A DNA stretch of 10,837 nucleotides from positions 1 to 10,837 of the forward strand of contig CADBSZ010000163.1 in NCBI GenBank assembly GCA_902797525.1, read 5' to 3'. Both the position numbers and the translations under genes were made by a program. Below are positions 1-7,011 of this stretch, in pieces (positions within the stretch are counted from its first letter, which is position 1; each line of letters starts with the position of its first letter). Below the pieces are notes generated by a model that was given only the letters and a program-made list of their open reading frames with translations, was not told the DNA's origin and made no database searches. This DNA comes from an uncultured Ruminococcus sp. GTDB lineage: Bacteria; Bacillota; Clostridia; Oscillospirales; Acutalibacteraceae.

Positions 1-85
1 AGAAGGGGATTCGAACCCCTGGTACGGCGATTACCGTACACATGATTTCCAATCATGCTCCTTCGGCCAGCTCGGACATCTCTCC
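1..85 (-). tRNA. tRNA-Ser (anticodon GGA), 3' end cut off by window edge
   Basis: Read on the minus strand this folds as a class II tRNA. The 5' acceptor strand GGAGAGA (85-79) pairs with a 3' strand of which only TCT is in the window. The anticodon stem CATGA/TCATG encloses loop TTGGAAA, with anticodon GGA at 50-48. The long variable arm has stem GTACGG/CCGTAC, and the T arm is AGGGG-TTCGAAT-CCCCT. The long variable arm and GGA anticodon identify a serine tRNA reading UCC and UCU. The last four acceptor bases, the discriminator and any encoded CCA lie outside the window. Confidence 0.95.
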
Positions 86-99
86 ATCAGCCGTTGCCT

Positions 100-128
100 A
101 TTATAACAAATTAATTTAAAAAAATCAA
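100..128 (-). promoter_or_regulatory. Sigma-A type promoter of the tRNA-Ser gene
   Basis: On the minus strand there is a -35 box TTGATT (128-123), a 17-base spacer and a perfect -10 box TATAAT (105-100). Transcription would start near 93, about eight bases before the mature tRNA 5' end at 85. This leaves a short leader for RNase P to remove. Box quality, spacing and position all agree. Confidence 0.8.
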
Positions 129-177
129 GCCCTGATTTCAAATTCTGTGAAAAAATGTTTTTGACTTTCCTTACTTT

Positions 178-191
178 TGCATATTTATGCA
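178..191. promoter_or_regulatory. Perfect palindrome TGCATATTTATGCA, possible operator (ArgR-like)
   Basis: TGCATA and TATGCA form a perfect inverted repeat around two T bases, centred about 36 bases upstream of the -35 box of the amino-acid importer promoter. Its size and AT-rich dyad form resemble ARG boxes bound by ArgR/AhrC-type arginine regulators. The downstream transporter belongs to a family that often carries arginine or other polar amino acids. The ArgR link is inference: I see only one clear box, whereas ArgR sites often come in pairs, and no regulator gene lies in the window. Confidence 0.35.
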
Positions 192-220
192 CAAAAATAA
201 ATGATTATCCGCGTAAATAC

Positions 221-249
221 TTGATTTTTCAATACGACTCTGCTATATT
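221..249 (+). promoter_or_regulatory. Sigma-A type promoter of the amino-acid importer genes
   Basis: A -35 box TTGATT (221-226), a 17-base spacer and a -10 box TATATT (244-249) stand 31 bases before the binding-protein start codon. The predicted start near 256 gives a leader of about 25 bases carrying the ribosome site AAGGAG (267-272). A weaker alternative -35, TTGACT at 161-166, has no good -10 box at the right distance. Confidence 0.75.
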
Positions 250-280
250 ATTAATGACCAAAAATTAAGGAGATGTATTT

Positions 281-1084
281 ATGAAAAAAATTCTTTCCGC
301 ACTCTTGGCAGGCGCTATTGCCTGCACGGCAGCTTTTGCGCTCGCAGGCTGCGGCGGCAGCAACAATGCCGGCTCCAACAGCAGCTCCGCTGCTTCCGAT
401 GTTGAGAGCAAGGCAGACGAAGCAAACAAGGGCGAGCTTCACATGGCGACCAACGCCTTCTTTGAGCCCTATGAGTTTTATGAAAACGATAAGATTGTCG
501 GCATCGACGCTGAAATCGCGGAAGCTATCTGCGAAAAGCTCGGCTACACCCTCGTCATCGACGACATGGACTTCGACTCCATCATCACCGCCGTTCAGTC
601 CGGCAAGGCTGATTTCGGTATGGCAGGCATGACCGTAACCGAGGAGAGAAAGCAGGCAATTGACTTTACCGATACCTACACCAACGCTATTCAGGTAATC
701 ATCGTCAAAGAAGGCAGTGACAAGGTTAAGAGCGCTGCCGACCTCGAAACCGCCTCTATCGGCGTACAGATGGGCACCACCGGCGACATCTACGTTTCCG
801 ACTTCAAGAACGCAACCATCGAGCGTTACAACAAGGGCGCTGACGCAGTTCTTGCGCTGACTCAGGGCAAGGTAGACGCTGTTGTTATCGACAACGAGCC
901 TGCCAAGGCGTTTGTTGCGCAGAACGAAGGTCTGACCATTCTTGAAGAACCCTTTGAAAACGAGGAATACGCAATCTGCGTTGCAAAGGGCAGCGATCTT
1001 ACCGCCAAAATCAACACTGCGCTCAACGAGCTCAAGAGCGAGGGCAAGGTTGATGAAATCATCAAGAAGTACATCAAGGCGTAA
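281..1084 (+). CDS. Polar amino-acid ABC transporter substrate-binding lipoprotein
   Basis: This is the extracellular, membrane-anchored receptor that captures a polar amino acid and delivers it to the permease encoded next. The 267-residue protein starts with a lipoprotein signal: basic MKK, a hydrophobic stretch and lipobox LAGC with the lipidated Cys24. A Ser/Asn/Ala/Gly-rich linker follows (about 25-45). The rest is a family 3 solute-binding fold (SBP_bac_3). Typical ligand residues are visible: the TVTEER segment with Arg123, which should hold the substrate carboxylate, GTTGD (165-169), and Asp204 in VVIDNEP, which should hold the amino group. Site AAGGAG lies eight bases before the ATG. 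Lysine codons are mostly AAG, unlike the mixed use in the permease, which fits high expression. The substrate could be arginine, lysine, histidine, glutamine or cystine; the sequence does not settle this. Confidence 0.93.
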   Translation: MKKILSALLAGAIACTAAFALAGCGGSNNAGSNSSSAASDVESKADEANKGELHMATNAFFEPYEFYENDKIVGIDAEIAEAICEKLGYTLVIDDMDFDSIITAVQSGKADFGMAGMTVTEERKQAIDFTDTYTNAIQVIIVKEGSDKVKSAADLETASIGVQMGTTGDIYVSDFKNATIERYNKGADAVLALTQGKVDAVVIDNEPAKAFVAQNEGLTILEEPFENEEYAICVAKGSDLTAKINTALNELKSEGKVDEIIKKYIKA

Positions 1085-1103
1085 GACACAATTCTAAATG
1101 TAA

Positions 1104-1137
1104 AACGGGCAGGTTTTGTGCCTGCCTGTTTTGTTTG
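1104..1137 (+). terminator. Intrinsic terminator between binding-protein and permease genes
   Basis: AACGGGCAGG (1104-1113) pairs with CCTGCCTGTT (1121-1130) through one G-U pair around a seven-base loop, and flanking A and T bases extend the stem. A T-rich tail TTGTTTG follows. It lies 20 bases after the binding-protein stop and before the permease ribosome site. The likely result is partial termination, giving more receptor than membrane subunits. Confidence 0.75.
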
Positions 1138-1142
1138 TAAAA

Positions 1143-1147
1143 AAGGG
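1143..1147 (+). promoter_or_regulatory. Ribosome binding site that decides the permease start
   Basis: AAGGG follows a run of A and stands seven bases before the ATG at 1155. The in-frame ATG at 1149 is only one base away, the ATG at 1161 is 13 bases away, and the in-frame TTG at 1116 lies inside the terminator loop. The ATG at 1155 is therefore the best start. Confidence 0.6.
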
Positions 1148-1154
1148 TATGACT

Positions 1155-1943
1155 ATGTTAATGTTACAAAATGCCGCACCGCAGCTGGCTGAGGCGGCAG
1201 AACAGGGCGGTATTCAAAAGTTTTTTGCCGACCTGTCGCAGAGCTTTGAAAAAACCTTTATCACCGACGAGCGCTGGAAGTTCTTTTTGGACGGCACACT
1301 CGCCACGCTGCGCATCGCGTTTTTTGCGGCGCTGCTCGGCATCCTGCTCGGCTTTTTGCTTGCCGCCGTCCGTTCCACCCACGACATGCGTCTCTTGGGC
1401 AGAAAGTCCAGAACCTTCAGCGATGTGATTCTCAAAATTCTCAACACGCTCTGCAATCTCTACATCACCGTTATCCGCGGCACGCCAGCGGTCATTCAGG
1501 TGATGATTATGTACTTCATCATCTTTGCCAACTCGCGCAACAAAGAGGTGGCGGCGGTGCTGTCGTTCGGCATTAATTCCGGTGCGTATGTGGCGGAAAT
1601 CGTGCGTTCGGGCATTATGTCCATCGACAAAGGGCAGTTTGAGGCGAGCCGCTCGCTCGGCTTTGACTACAAAAGCACCATGTTTCACATCATTTTGCCG
1701 CAGGCGTTCAAAAACATTTTGCCTGCCCTCGGCAACGAGTTTATCGTTCTGATTAAGGAAACCTCCGTCGCGGCGTACGTCGGCATTTCCGAGCTGACCT
1801 ATGTCGGCAACCTCGTTCGTTCGCGCACCTACGAGGCGTTTTTCCCTCTGATTGCGGATGCGCTGATTTATCTGGCAATCGTATTGATACTTTCATTCCT
1901 GCTCAAAAAGCTCGAAAGGAGGCTGCGTAACAGTGACCACTGA
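1155..1943 (+). CDS. Polar amino-acid ABC transporter permease
   Basis: This is the inner-membrane channel subunit of the importer, family HisM/GlnP/ArtQ (BPD_transp_1 fold). With the start at 1155 the protein has 262 residues. It has a hydrophilic N-terminal segment of about 45 residues, a first membrane segment near 48-72, the RGTPAVIQ motif (108-115) leading into further membrane helices, and a last helix near 235-250. The cytoplasmic coupling loop is clear: EASRSLG (163-169) followed by the conserved [12 protein letters not shown] stretch, which contacts the ATPase. The N-terminal 45 residues before the first helix are longer than in many relatives, and their role is unknown. The 3' end overlaps the ATPase gene by 11 bases, which points to coupled translation. 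Such permeases usually act as dimers with two ATPase subunits. Confidence 0.92.
   Translation: MLMLQNAAPQLAEAAEQGGIQKFFADLSQSFEKTFITDERWKFFLDGTLATLRIAFFAALLGILLGFLLAAVRSTHDMRLLGRKSRTFSDVILKILNTLCNLYITVIRGTPAVIQVMIMYFIIFANSRNKEVAAVLSFGINSGAYVAEIVRSGIMSIDKGQFEASRSLGFDYKSTMFHIILPQAFKNILPALGNEFIVLIKETSVAAYVGISELTYVGNLVRSRTYEAFFPLIADALIYLAIVLILSFLLKKLERRLRNSDH
1915..1922 (+). promoter_or_regulatory. Strong ribosome binding site for the ATPase gene, GTG start
   Basis: AAAGGAGG lies within the end of the permease gene, ten bases before the GTG at 1933. There is no nearby in-frame ATG upstream, and the protein from this GTG has the usual N-terminal length for the family. This supports a GTG start overlapping the permease stop. 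Confidence 0.7.
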
Positions 1944-2676
1944 TTCCAACATACTGATTAAGGTTGACGGCCTGCGCAAGTCCTTCGGTGATTTGCACGT
2001 ATTAAAGGGCATTGACGCCGAAATTAAAAAGGGCGACGTCATGGTTGTTGTCGGCGCTTCCGGCTCGGGAAAATCCACCTTTTTGCGCTGCCTGAATCTC
2101 CTTGAGGAGCCTACGGGCGGCACCATCACCTTTGAGGGCGTGGACATCACCGATCCGTCCGTCAACATCAACAAGCACCGTCAAAAAATGGGCATGGTGT
2201 TCCAGCAGTTCAATCTGTTTCCGCACAAAACCGTGCTGAAAAACATGACGCTCGGTCCGATAAAGCTGTTAAAGCAAAGCAAAAAGGAAGCCGAGGCAAA
2301 CGCCATGGAGCTGCTTGCGCGCGTCGGACTCGCCGACAAGGCGCACGCCTATCCCGGACAGCTGTCGGGCGGTCAAAAGCAGCGTGTGGCGATTGTGCGC
2401 GCGCTCGCGATGAATCCGGACGTTATGCTGTTTGACGAGCCCACCTCCGCGCTTGATCCCGAAATGGTCGGCGAGGTGCTCGAGGTTATGAAAAAGCTTG
2501 CCAAAGAGGGCATGACCATGGTGGTTGTCACCCACGAAATGGGCTTTGCGCGCGAGGTCGGCACCCAAGTTGTGTTTGTCGACGAGGGCGTTATTGTCGA
2601 GCAGAACGCTCCCGAGGAGTTTTTCGGCAATCCTCAAAATCCGCGCTTAAAGGATTTTCTGTCAAAAGTATTATAA
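1933..2676 (+). CDS. Polar amino-acid ABC transporter ATP-binding protein
   Basis: This is the cytoplasmic ATPase that powers the importer, of the GlnQ/HisP/ArtM family. The length of 247 residues is typical. All nucleotide-binding motifs are present: Walker [10 protein letters not shown] (41-49), Q-loop around Gln91 and Gln92 in [10 protein letters not shown], signature LSGGQ (144-148), Walker B VMLFDEP (164-170) with Glu169 as the expected catalytic base, D-loop SALD (172-175) and switch His201. The motif after the signature reads IVRALAMNP where family members usually have IARALAMNP, a mild change. It is the last gene of the importer unit and is followed by a strong terminator. All key residues are intact, so the subunit should be active. 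Confidence 0.95.
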   Translation: MTTDSNILIKVDGLRKSFGDLHVLKGIDAEIKKGDVMVVVGASGSGKSTFLRCLNLLEEPTGGTITFEGVDITDPSVNINKHRQKMGMVFQQFNLFPHKTVLKNMTLGPIKLLKQSKKEAEANAMELLARVGLADKAHAYPGQLSGGQKQRVAIVRALAMNPDVMLFDEPTSALDPEMVGEVLEVMKKLAKEGMTMVVVTHEMGFAREVGTQVVFVDEGVIVEQNAPEEFFGNPQNPRLKDFLSKVL

Positions 2677-2682
2677 CATTTC

Positions 2683-2723
2683 GCCGCTGCGAAACCGAAA
2701 GGTCTTGCGGCGGCTTTCTTTAT
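2683..2723 (+). terminator. Intrinsic terminator closing the amino-acid importer unit
   Basis: GCCGCTGC (2683-2690) pairs with GCGGCGGC (2707-2714) through one G-U pair. The inner part can continue as ACC-GAAA-GGT, a stem capped by a GNRA tetraloop. The tail TTTCTTTAT follows. It begins seven bases after the ATPase stop and separates the importer from the pyrH unit. Confidence 0.85.
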
Positions 2724-2737
2724 GTGACAAAATCCTG

Positions 2738-2793
2738 AAAAAATTTTTTATTTAGTGTTTTTCCTTTACTTTACTGCCAATATATAGTATAAT
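2738..2793 (+). promoter_or_regulatory. Promoter of the pyrH-to-polC unit with AT-rich upstream element
   Basis: A -35 box TTTACT (2765-2770), a 17-base spacer and a perfect -10 box TATAAT (2788-2793) lie 31 bases before the pyrH start. Six A and six T bases (2738-2749) sit where an UP element would contact the polymerase alpha subunit. This is the only clear promoter I see for the eight plus-strand genes that follow. Confidence 0.78.
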
Positions 2794-2824
2794 AAAGTCA
2801 ACTATAAATAATGAGGTGTTATGT

Positions 2825-3547
2825 ATGCAACCGAAATATAAGAGAATACTTTTGAAGCTTTCCGGCGAGTCGCTCGCGGGTGAATTAAAGCACGGAATTG
2901 ACTTTGATACCGTCGTAAAAATCTGTGAGCCGATTAAAAAATGCGTTGAGGCAGGCGTTGAGGTCGGCATCGTTGTCGGCGGCGGCAACTTTTGGCGCGG
3001 CAGAAGCTCGGGTGAAATGGACAGAACCCGTGCGGACCACATGGGCATGCTCGCCACAACCATCAACGCGCTGGGAGTAGCCGACGCGCTGGAGCAGCTC
3101 GGTCTTGACGTCAGAGTGCAAACCGCTATTTCCATGCGCCAGGTAGCCGAGCCCTATATCCGCAACAAGGCGGTCAGCCATCTGAACAAAGGCAGAGTCG
3201 TCATCTTTGGCTGCGGCACGGGTAACCCGTTTTTCAGCACCGACACCGCGGCAGCGTTGCGTGCGGTTGAAATCGAGGCCGACATCATTATGAAGGCGAC
3301 CATGGTCGACGGCGTATATGACAGCGATCCCAAGCTCAATCCCGACGCCAAAAAGTACGACACCATCTCTTTTCATGAGGTGCTCAACAAGGATTTGGCA
3401 GTGATGGACAGCACCGCGTCCGCGCTGTGCAAGGACAACGACCTGCCGATTCTCGTGTTCAGCATCGAAGATCCCGAAAACATTTTCAGAGCCGTTTGCG
3501 GCGAAAACATAGGCACCATCGTTACCGGCAGCACTGACGAGGAATAA
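2825..3547 (+). CDS. pyrH: UMP kinase (uridylate kinase)
   Basis: Phosphorylates UMP to UDP with ATP in the cytoplasm, feeding UTP, CTP and sugar-nucleotide synthesis. The protein has 240 residues, as usual for the bacterial hexameric enzyme of the amino-acid kinase fold. Visible motifs are KLSGE (11-15), GGGNFWRG (52-59), the [14 protein letters not shown] region (69-82), [17 protein letters not shown] (131-147) and DGVYDSDPK (162-170). The start is the ATG at 2825, six bases after site GAGGTG (2813-2818). A GTG at 2816 is in frame but lies inside that site, and the ATG at 2821 is out of frame. In many bacteria pyrH follows rpsB and tsf. Here it opens its own unit after an amino-acid importer. 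Confidence 0.97.
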   Translation: MQPKYKRILLKLSGESLAGELKHGIDFDTVVKICEPIKKCVEAGVEVGIVVGGGNFWRGRSSGEMDRTRADHMGMLATTINALGVADALEQLGLDVRVQTAISMRQVAEPYIRNKAVSHLNKGRVVIFGCGTGNPFFSTDTAAALRAVEIEADIIMKATMVDGVYDSDPKLNPDAKKYDTISFHEVLNKDLAVMDSTASALCKDNDLPILVFSIEDPENIFRAVCGENIGTIVTGSTDEE

Positions 3548-3588
3548 TCAAACAATTAACCGTAATATTTATTTAGGAGGCGTTAACT

Positions 3589-4143
3589 ATGCAAGAACAA
3601 TTAAAAAAAGCAGAAGAAAGAATGGGCAGAAGATATGACCACATGGTCAAGGAATTTTCCGAGATTCGCGCCGGCAGAGCAAACCCTGCCGTGCTCGATA
3701 AGGCAAAGGTTGATTACTACGGCGTGCCCACGCCCGTCAACCAGCTCGCGGCGGTTTCCGTTACCGAGGCAAGAACCCTCACCATTCAGCCCTGGGACGC
3801 GTCGATTTTAAGACAAATCGAAAAGGCGATTCAGGTGTCCGACATCGGCATCAACCCCATGAACGACGGCAAGGTAATCCGTTTGGTATTCCCGCCGCTC
3901 ACCGAGGACAGACGTAAGGAAATTGTTAAGGACGTTCAAAAAATTGCCGAGGACACCAAGGTTCAGGTGCGCAACGTCAGACGTGAAACCATTGAAAAGC
4001 TCAAGGCGATGAAAAAAGCCGGCGAGCTGACCGAGGACGACCTGAAAAACGCGGAAAAGAAAACACAGGATTTAACCGATAAGTTCTGCAAAAAGGTTGA
4101 CAAGACCTCCGCTGACAAGCAAAAGGAGCTTTTGGAGCTGTAA
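3589..4143 (+). CDS. frr: Ribosome recycling factor
   Basis: With EF-G it splits the post-termination ribosome so that the subunits can be reused. The length of 184 residues matches the family norm of about 185. Conserved stretches are RAGRANP (27-33) and YYGVPTPVNQLA (43-54), then IQPWD (66-70), PPLTEDRR (102-109) and the VRNVRRE helix (127-133). The two-domain plan, a long three-helix bundle with a small beta domain inserted near 30-103, is recognisable. AGGAGG (3575-3580) lies eight bases before the ATG. The gap to pyrH is 41 bases and the gap to uppS is one base. The pair pyrH-frr is among the most conserved bacterial gene neighbours. Confidence 0.97.
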   Translation: MQEQLKKAEERMGRRYDHMVKEFSEIRAGRANPAVLDKAKVDYYGVPTPVNQLAAVSVTEARTLTIQPWDASILRQIEKAIQVSDIGINPMNDGKVIRLVFPPLTEDRRKEIVKDVQKIAEDTKVQVRNVRRETIEKLKAMKKAGELTEDDLKNAEKKTQDLTDKFCKKVDKTSADKQKELLEL

Positions 4144-4144
4144 T

Positions 4145-4888
4145 ATGGCGTTATTTGGGAAAAATAAAAAAGCCCCGACGCCCGATTCAATTATTTTGCC
4201 TGTGCACGTCGGCATCATCATGGACGGCAACGGCAGATGGGCAAAAAAACGCGGCTTGCCGCGCAAGGCAGGGCATAGGGAAGGCGCACAGACCTTCCGC
4301 AAAATCACGCGCTATTGTTCGCAAATCGGCATTAAATACCTCACCGTTTACGCGTTTTCCACCGAAAACTGGAAACGCCCCGAGGACGAGGTCGGCGCGC
4401 TGATGAAGCTGTTTCAATCCTATTTGGAGGAAGCGCTGTCCGACTTTAAGGACGACGACATCGTTGTGCGCTTTATCGGCGATAAAAGCGGTTTTTCTCC
4501 CGAGCTGCAAGCGCTCATGGAGGAAAATGAACAAAGCTCCAAAAACCGCGACGGCATGGTGCTCAATATTGCGATGAACTACGGCAGCCGCGACGAAATC
4601 GTGCGCGCCGTCAAACACATCAGCGCCGACGTAAAAAGCGGCAGGCTTGACGAAAACAGCATTGACGAAGCGCTGGTGTCAAATTATCTATACACCGCCG
4701 GTCAGCCCGATCCGGATTTAATCATCCGTCCCAGCGGCGAATACCGCATTTCCAACTTCCTGCTGTGGCAGTCGGCATACACCGAATTTGTCATTATGAA
4801 CAAGCTGTGGCCTGACTTTCAGCAGTCGGACCTCGATGAAGCGCTGCAAATTTATTCACAGCGCAACCGTCGCTACGGCGGTGTATAA
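4145..4888 (+). CDS. uppS: Undecaprenyl diphosphate synthase (cis-prenyltransferase)
   Basis: Adds eight isopentenyl units to farnesyl diphosphate to make the C55 carrier lipid for peptidoglycan and other wall polymers. The 247 residues are typical. Signatures are MDGNGRWAKKRG (26-37) with catalytic Asp27, HREG (44-47), FSTENWKRP (71-79) and, near the end, the diphosphate-binding region RPSGEYRISNFLLWQSAY (195-212) with Arg195, Arg201 and Ser203. The protein ends in RRYGGV, close to the common RRFGG(L/V). Small differences from the usual pattern, such as NYGSRDEI for NYGGRDEI, look harmless. The start is the ATG at 4145, seven bases after TTTGGAG, which lies inside the last codons of frr. An upstream in-frame extension into frr is unlikely because it would run deep into that gene. 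Confidence 0.96.
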   Translation: MALFGKNKKAPTPDSIILPVHVGIIMDGNGRWAKKRGLPRKAGHREGAQTFRKITRYCSQIGIKYLTVYAFSTENWKRPEDEVGALMKLFQSYLEEALSDFKDDDIVVRFIGDKSGFSPELQALMEENEQSSKNRDGMVLNIAMNYGSRDEIVRAVKHISADVKSGRLDENSIDEALVSNYLYTAGQPDPDLIIRPSGEYRISNFLLWQSAYTEFVIMNKLWPDFQQSDLDEALQIYSQRNRRYGGV

Positions 4889-4957
4889 CACGTTGCTTTT
4901 ATTATTTATCTGCTTGCGGCAGCAATCCGCAAACTTAACATCATCGGAGAGATTATT

Positions 4958-5800
4958 ATGAATTCATTAAAGCCGCGCCTGTTAACAGCGGCAATCGGAA
5001 TCCCTGCGGTTCTGGCTATCATGCTCCTCTCGGAGCTTTGGAACCCCTTAATCAGCATTGTGGTCGGATTGGCATGTGTGCTGATGGTCGGCGAATATTT
5101 ATACGCGCGCCGTTTGCTCAGCTGCATTCCGCTGGCGGTTGTGTGCATGGTCTACACCCTGCTGATGCCCATTTTGGTAACGCTCGGCACGGCGCCCTAT
5201 GTGTTGACCTATTTGTTTTTAATCGCCGCGTTTTGCGTCAGTCTGGCATACCACCAAAAACTGCATTTTATGAATTTAGCCTATGCGCTGTTCGGCACCA
5301 TTCTCATCACCTTCGGCATGTGCGCGGTACCCATCGCGTGCCGCACCAACGGCGTGAGCGTCAGCTTCTTCTTCGTGCTGATTTTCCTGCTCCCCTGGAT
5401 GGCGGACGGCGGCGGCTATTTTATCGGCAGCTCCTTCGGCAAGCACCATTTCTGCCCGAACATCAGCCCCAAAAAGACCATCGAGGGCGTGCTCGGCGGA
5501 ATCGTATTTTGTGTGGCGTCGGCTATGCTGATGGGCTTGTTCTTCCAGTTTGTGATTTTCCGTAACGGCGTTATGGTCAACTTTGTCGCGCTCGGCATTC
5601 TCGCCCTGCTCGATTCCGTGGTGTCCGTATTGGGCGACCTCAGCTTTTCGCTGATTAAGCGCAGCCTCAAAATCAAGGACTACGGTTCTATTTTCCCCGG
5701 TCACGGCGGTATGCTCGACCGTTGCGACAGCATTATCTTCACCGCGCCGCTGGTGATTGTGCTCAGCCAGTTCATTCCCTTCCTGACAGTAGTGGTGTAA
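4958..5800 (+). CDS. cdsA: Phosphatidate cytidylyltransferase (CDP-diacylglycerol synthase)
   Basis: Converts phosphatidic acid and CTP to CDP-diacylglycerol, the branch point of membrane phospholipid synthesis. The 280-residue protein is an integral membrane protein with roughly eight hydrophobic segments. The family signature runs from Ser231 to Asp257: SLIKRSLKIKD, then FPGHGGMLDRCD, with a metal-binding Asp pair near 254 and 257. Earlier landmarks are Asp150 in WMADGGGYFIG, SFGKH (159-163) and SPKKTIEG (170-177). In the signature Cys256 sits where the pattern, as I recall it, allows an aliphatic residue, Phe or Thr. The Asp150 motif reads DGGGY where DTGAY or DSGAY is common. GGAG lies eight bases before the ATG. 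A 69-base gap separates it from uppS. It is followed after three bases by dxr. Confidence 0.95.
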   Translation: MNSLKPRLLTAAIGIPAVLAIMLLSELWNPLISIVVGLACVLMVGEYLYARRLLSCIPLAVVCMVYTLLMPILVTLGTAPYVLTYLFLIAAFCVSLAYHQKLHFMNLAYALFGTILITFGMCAVPIACRTNGVSVSFFFVLIFLLPWMADGGGYFIGSSFGKHHFCPNISPKKTIEGVLGGIVFCVASAMLMGLFFQFVIFRNGVMVNFVALGILALLDSVVSVLGDLSFSLIKRSLKIKDYGSIFPGHGGMLDRCDSIIFTAPLVIVLSQFIPFLTVVV

Positions 5801-5803
5801 ACA

Positions 5804-6955
5804 ATGACAAAAAATCTTTCTATCTTAGGTTCCACCGGCTCAATCGGCACCCAAACGCTCGACGTTGCCGATAAGCTGCATTTACAGGTTTCGGCGCTTA
5901 CAGCGGCGAAAAATATCACATTACTCGAACAGCAGGTGCGCAAATACAAACCCGCACTTGCTGTGGTTTTCGATGAGCAAAAAGCAAAGGAATTGCAAAT
6001 TGCCGTCGCAGACACCTCCACAAAGGTGTCCGCCGGTATGGACGGCTTAATCGAAGCCGCCGTTCTGCCGCAGGCAGATTTGGTTCTCAATTCCGTGGTC
6101 GGCATGGTCGGCCTTCAGCCCACCATCGCTGCGGCGCAGGCAAAAAAAGACATCGCCCTCGCCAACAAGGAAACCCTTGTCGCGGGCGGCGACTTGGTGA
6201 CCGACGCTGTCAGGGAAAACGGCGTTAAGCTGTTGCCGGTTGACAGCGAACATTCGGCGATTTTTCAGTGCCTGCAGGGAATACCCGACAAAAAGGTGCT
6301 CAAAAAGCTGATTCTTACCGCCTCGGGCGGCCCCTTTTTCGGAAAAACTACCGACGAATTAAAGGACGTCACCGTTGAGCAGGCGCTCAACCATCCCAAC
6401 TGGAGCATGGGCGCAAAAATCACCATCGACTCTGCCAGCATGATGAACAAGGGCTTGGAAATCATCGAGGCAGGCAGACTGTTCGGCGTCAGCGGCGACG
6501 ATATCAACGTTGTCGTTCACCGCGAAAGCATTATCCACTCGCTGGTGGAGTTCACCGACAATTCGGTGCTCGCGCAGCTCGGCGTACCCGACATGCGCAT
6601 CCCCATTCAATATGCGATTACCTATCCCATGAGAAGTGAATCTCCCGTAGCCGAGCTGAACCTCGCGCAAATCGGCAATCTCAGCTTTTTCGAGCCGGAC
6701 TACGACACCTTCGAGTGTCTGCGCGCGTGCAAAAAGGCGTTTGCCATGGGCGGCGCGGCAACGGCAATTGCCAACGGTGCCAACGAGGAGGCAAACTTGC
6801 TGTTCCGTCAGGGCAAAATCAAGTTTCTCGACATCGGCAAGCTGGTGATGGGCGCACTTGATTCTATTCAAAACTTCACGCTGTCCTGCGTAGAGGATAT
6901 TTTAAACGTCGACGCACAGGCGCGCAGTTATGTTAAAAGCAGAGTATCATTCTAA
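5804..6955 (+). CDS. dxr: 1-deoxy-D-xylulose 5-phosphate reductoisomerase
   Basis: Turns 1-deoxy-D-xylulose 5-phosphate into 2-C-methyl-D-erythritol 4-phosphate with NADPH, the first committed step of the MEP isoprenoid pathway and the target of fosmidomycin. The 383 residues fit the family. Motifs are the NADPH-binding GSTGSIGTQTLD (9-20), ALANKETLV (118-126), the metal site DSEH with Asp147 and Glu149, TASGGPF (172-178), the flexible substrate loop HPNWSMG with His197, Trp200 and Met202, MNKGLE with Asn215, Lys216 and Glu219, and NGANEEA (324-330). All active-site residues that I can identify are intact. The ATG lies only three bases after the cdsA stop and lacks a good Shine-Dalgarno site (only GTGGTG upstream), so translation probably depends on ribosomes finishing cdsA. 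Confidence 0.97.
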   Translation: MTKNLSILGSTGSIGTQTLDVADKLHLQVSALTAAKNITLLEQQVRKYKPALAVVFDEQKAKELQIAVADTSTKVSAGMDGLIEAAVLPQADLVLNSVVGMVGLQPTIAAAQAKKDIALANKETLVAGGDLVTDAVRENGVKLLPVDSEHSAIFQCLQGIPDKKVLKKLILTASGGPFFGKTTDELKDVTVEQALNHPNWSMGAKITIDSASMMNKGLEIIEAGRLFGVSGDDINVVVHRESIIHSLVEFTDNSVLAQLGVPDMRIPIQYAITYPMRSESPVAELNLAQIGNLSFFEPDYDTFECLRACKKAFAMGGAATAIANGANEEANLLFRQGKIKFLDIGKLVMGALDSIQNFTLSCVEDILNVDAQARSYVKSRVSF

Positions 6956-6981
6956 ATTCGAAATATATTGAATAATTCACA

Positions 6982-6997
6982 TCTGCCAACCGGCAGA
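6982..6997 (+). promoter_or_regulatory. Small GC-rich hairpin before rseP, function unknown
   Basis: TCTGCC (6982-6987) and GGCAGA (6992-6997) form a perfect six-base stem with loop AACC, four to five bases upstream of the rseP ribosome site. Neither strand has a T run after the stem, so it is not a normal terminator. It could affect RNA stability or rseP translation, but this is inference, and six-base stems also arise by chance. Confidence 0.3.
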
Positions 6998-7002
6998 AAA
7001 TT

Positions 7003-7011
7003 GGAGTTGAT
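7003..7011 (+). promoter_or_regulatory. Widely spaced ribosome binding site of rseP
   Basis: GGAGTTGAT matches the anti-Shine-Dalgarno complement GGAGGTGAT except at one base, so it is a plausible site. Its GGAG core ends 14 bases before the ATG at 7021, wider than the 5-10 bases at most other genes here. No other in-frame ATG is found nearby, so the ATG at 7021 remains the best start. Confidence 0.45.

Noticed and set aside
122..138. An inverted repeat AAATCA/TGATTT overlapping the -35 box of the tRNA-Ser promoter.
   Set aside because: The repeat is short and AT-rich in a very AT-rich region, so chance is a sufficient explanation.
161..189. A second promoter upstream of the importer, based on TTGACT.
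   Set aside because: At 16-18 bases downstream there is no convincing -10 box (best TTTATG or ATTTAT), while a much better promoter exists at 221-249.
1164..1688. A 174-codon open frame on the minus strand opposite the permease.
   Set aside because: It mirrors the permease frame, is rich in His and Arg as expected for an antisense shadow, and has no recognisable motif.
4914..4932. A hairpin TTGCGG/CCGCAA between uppS and cdsA.
   Set aside because: The stem has only six pairs, no T run follows and an alternative pairing (TGCT/AGCA) competes. I do not regard it as a terminator.
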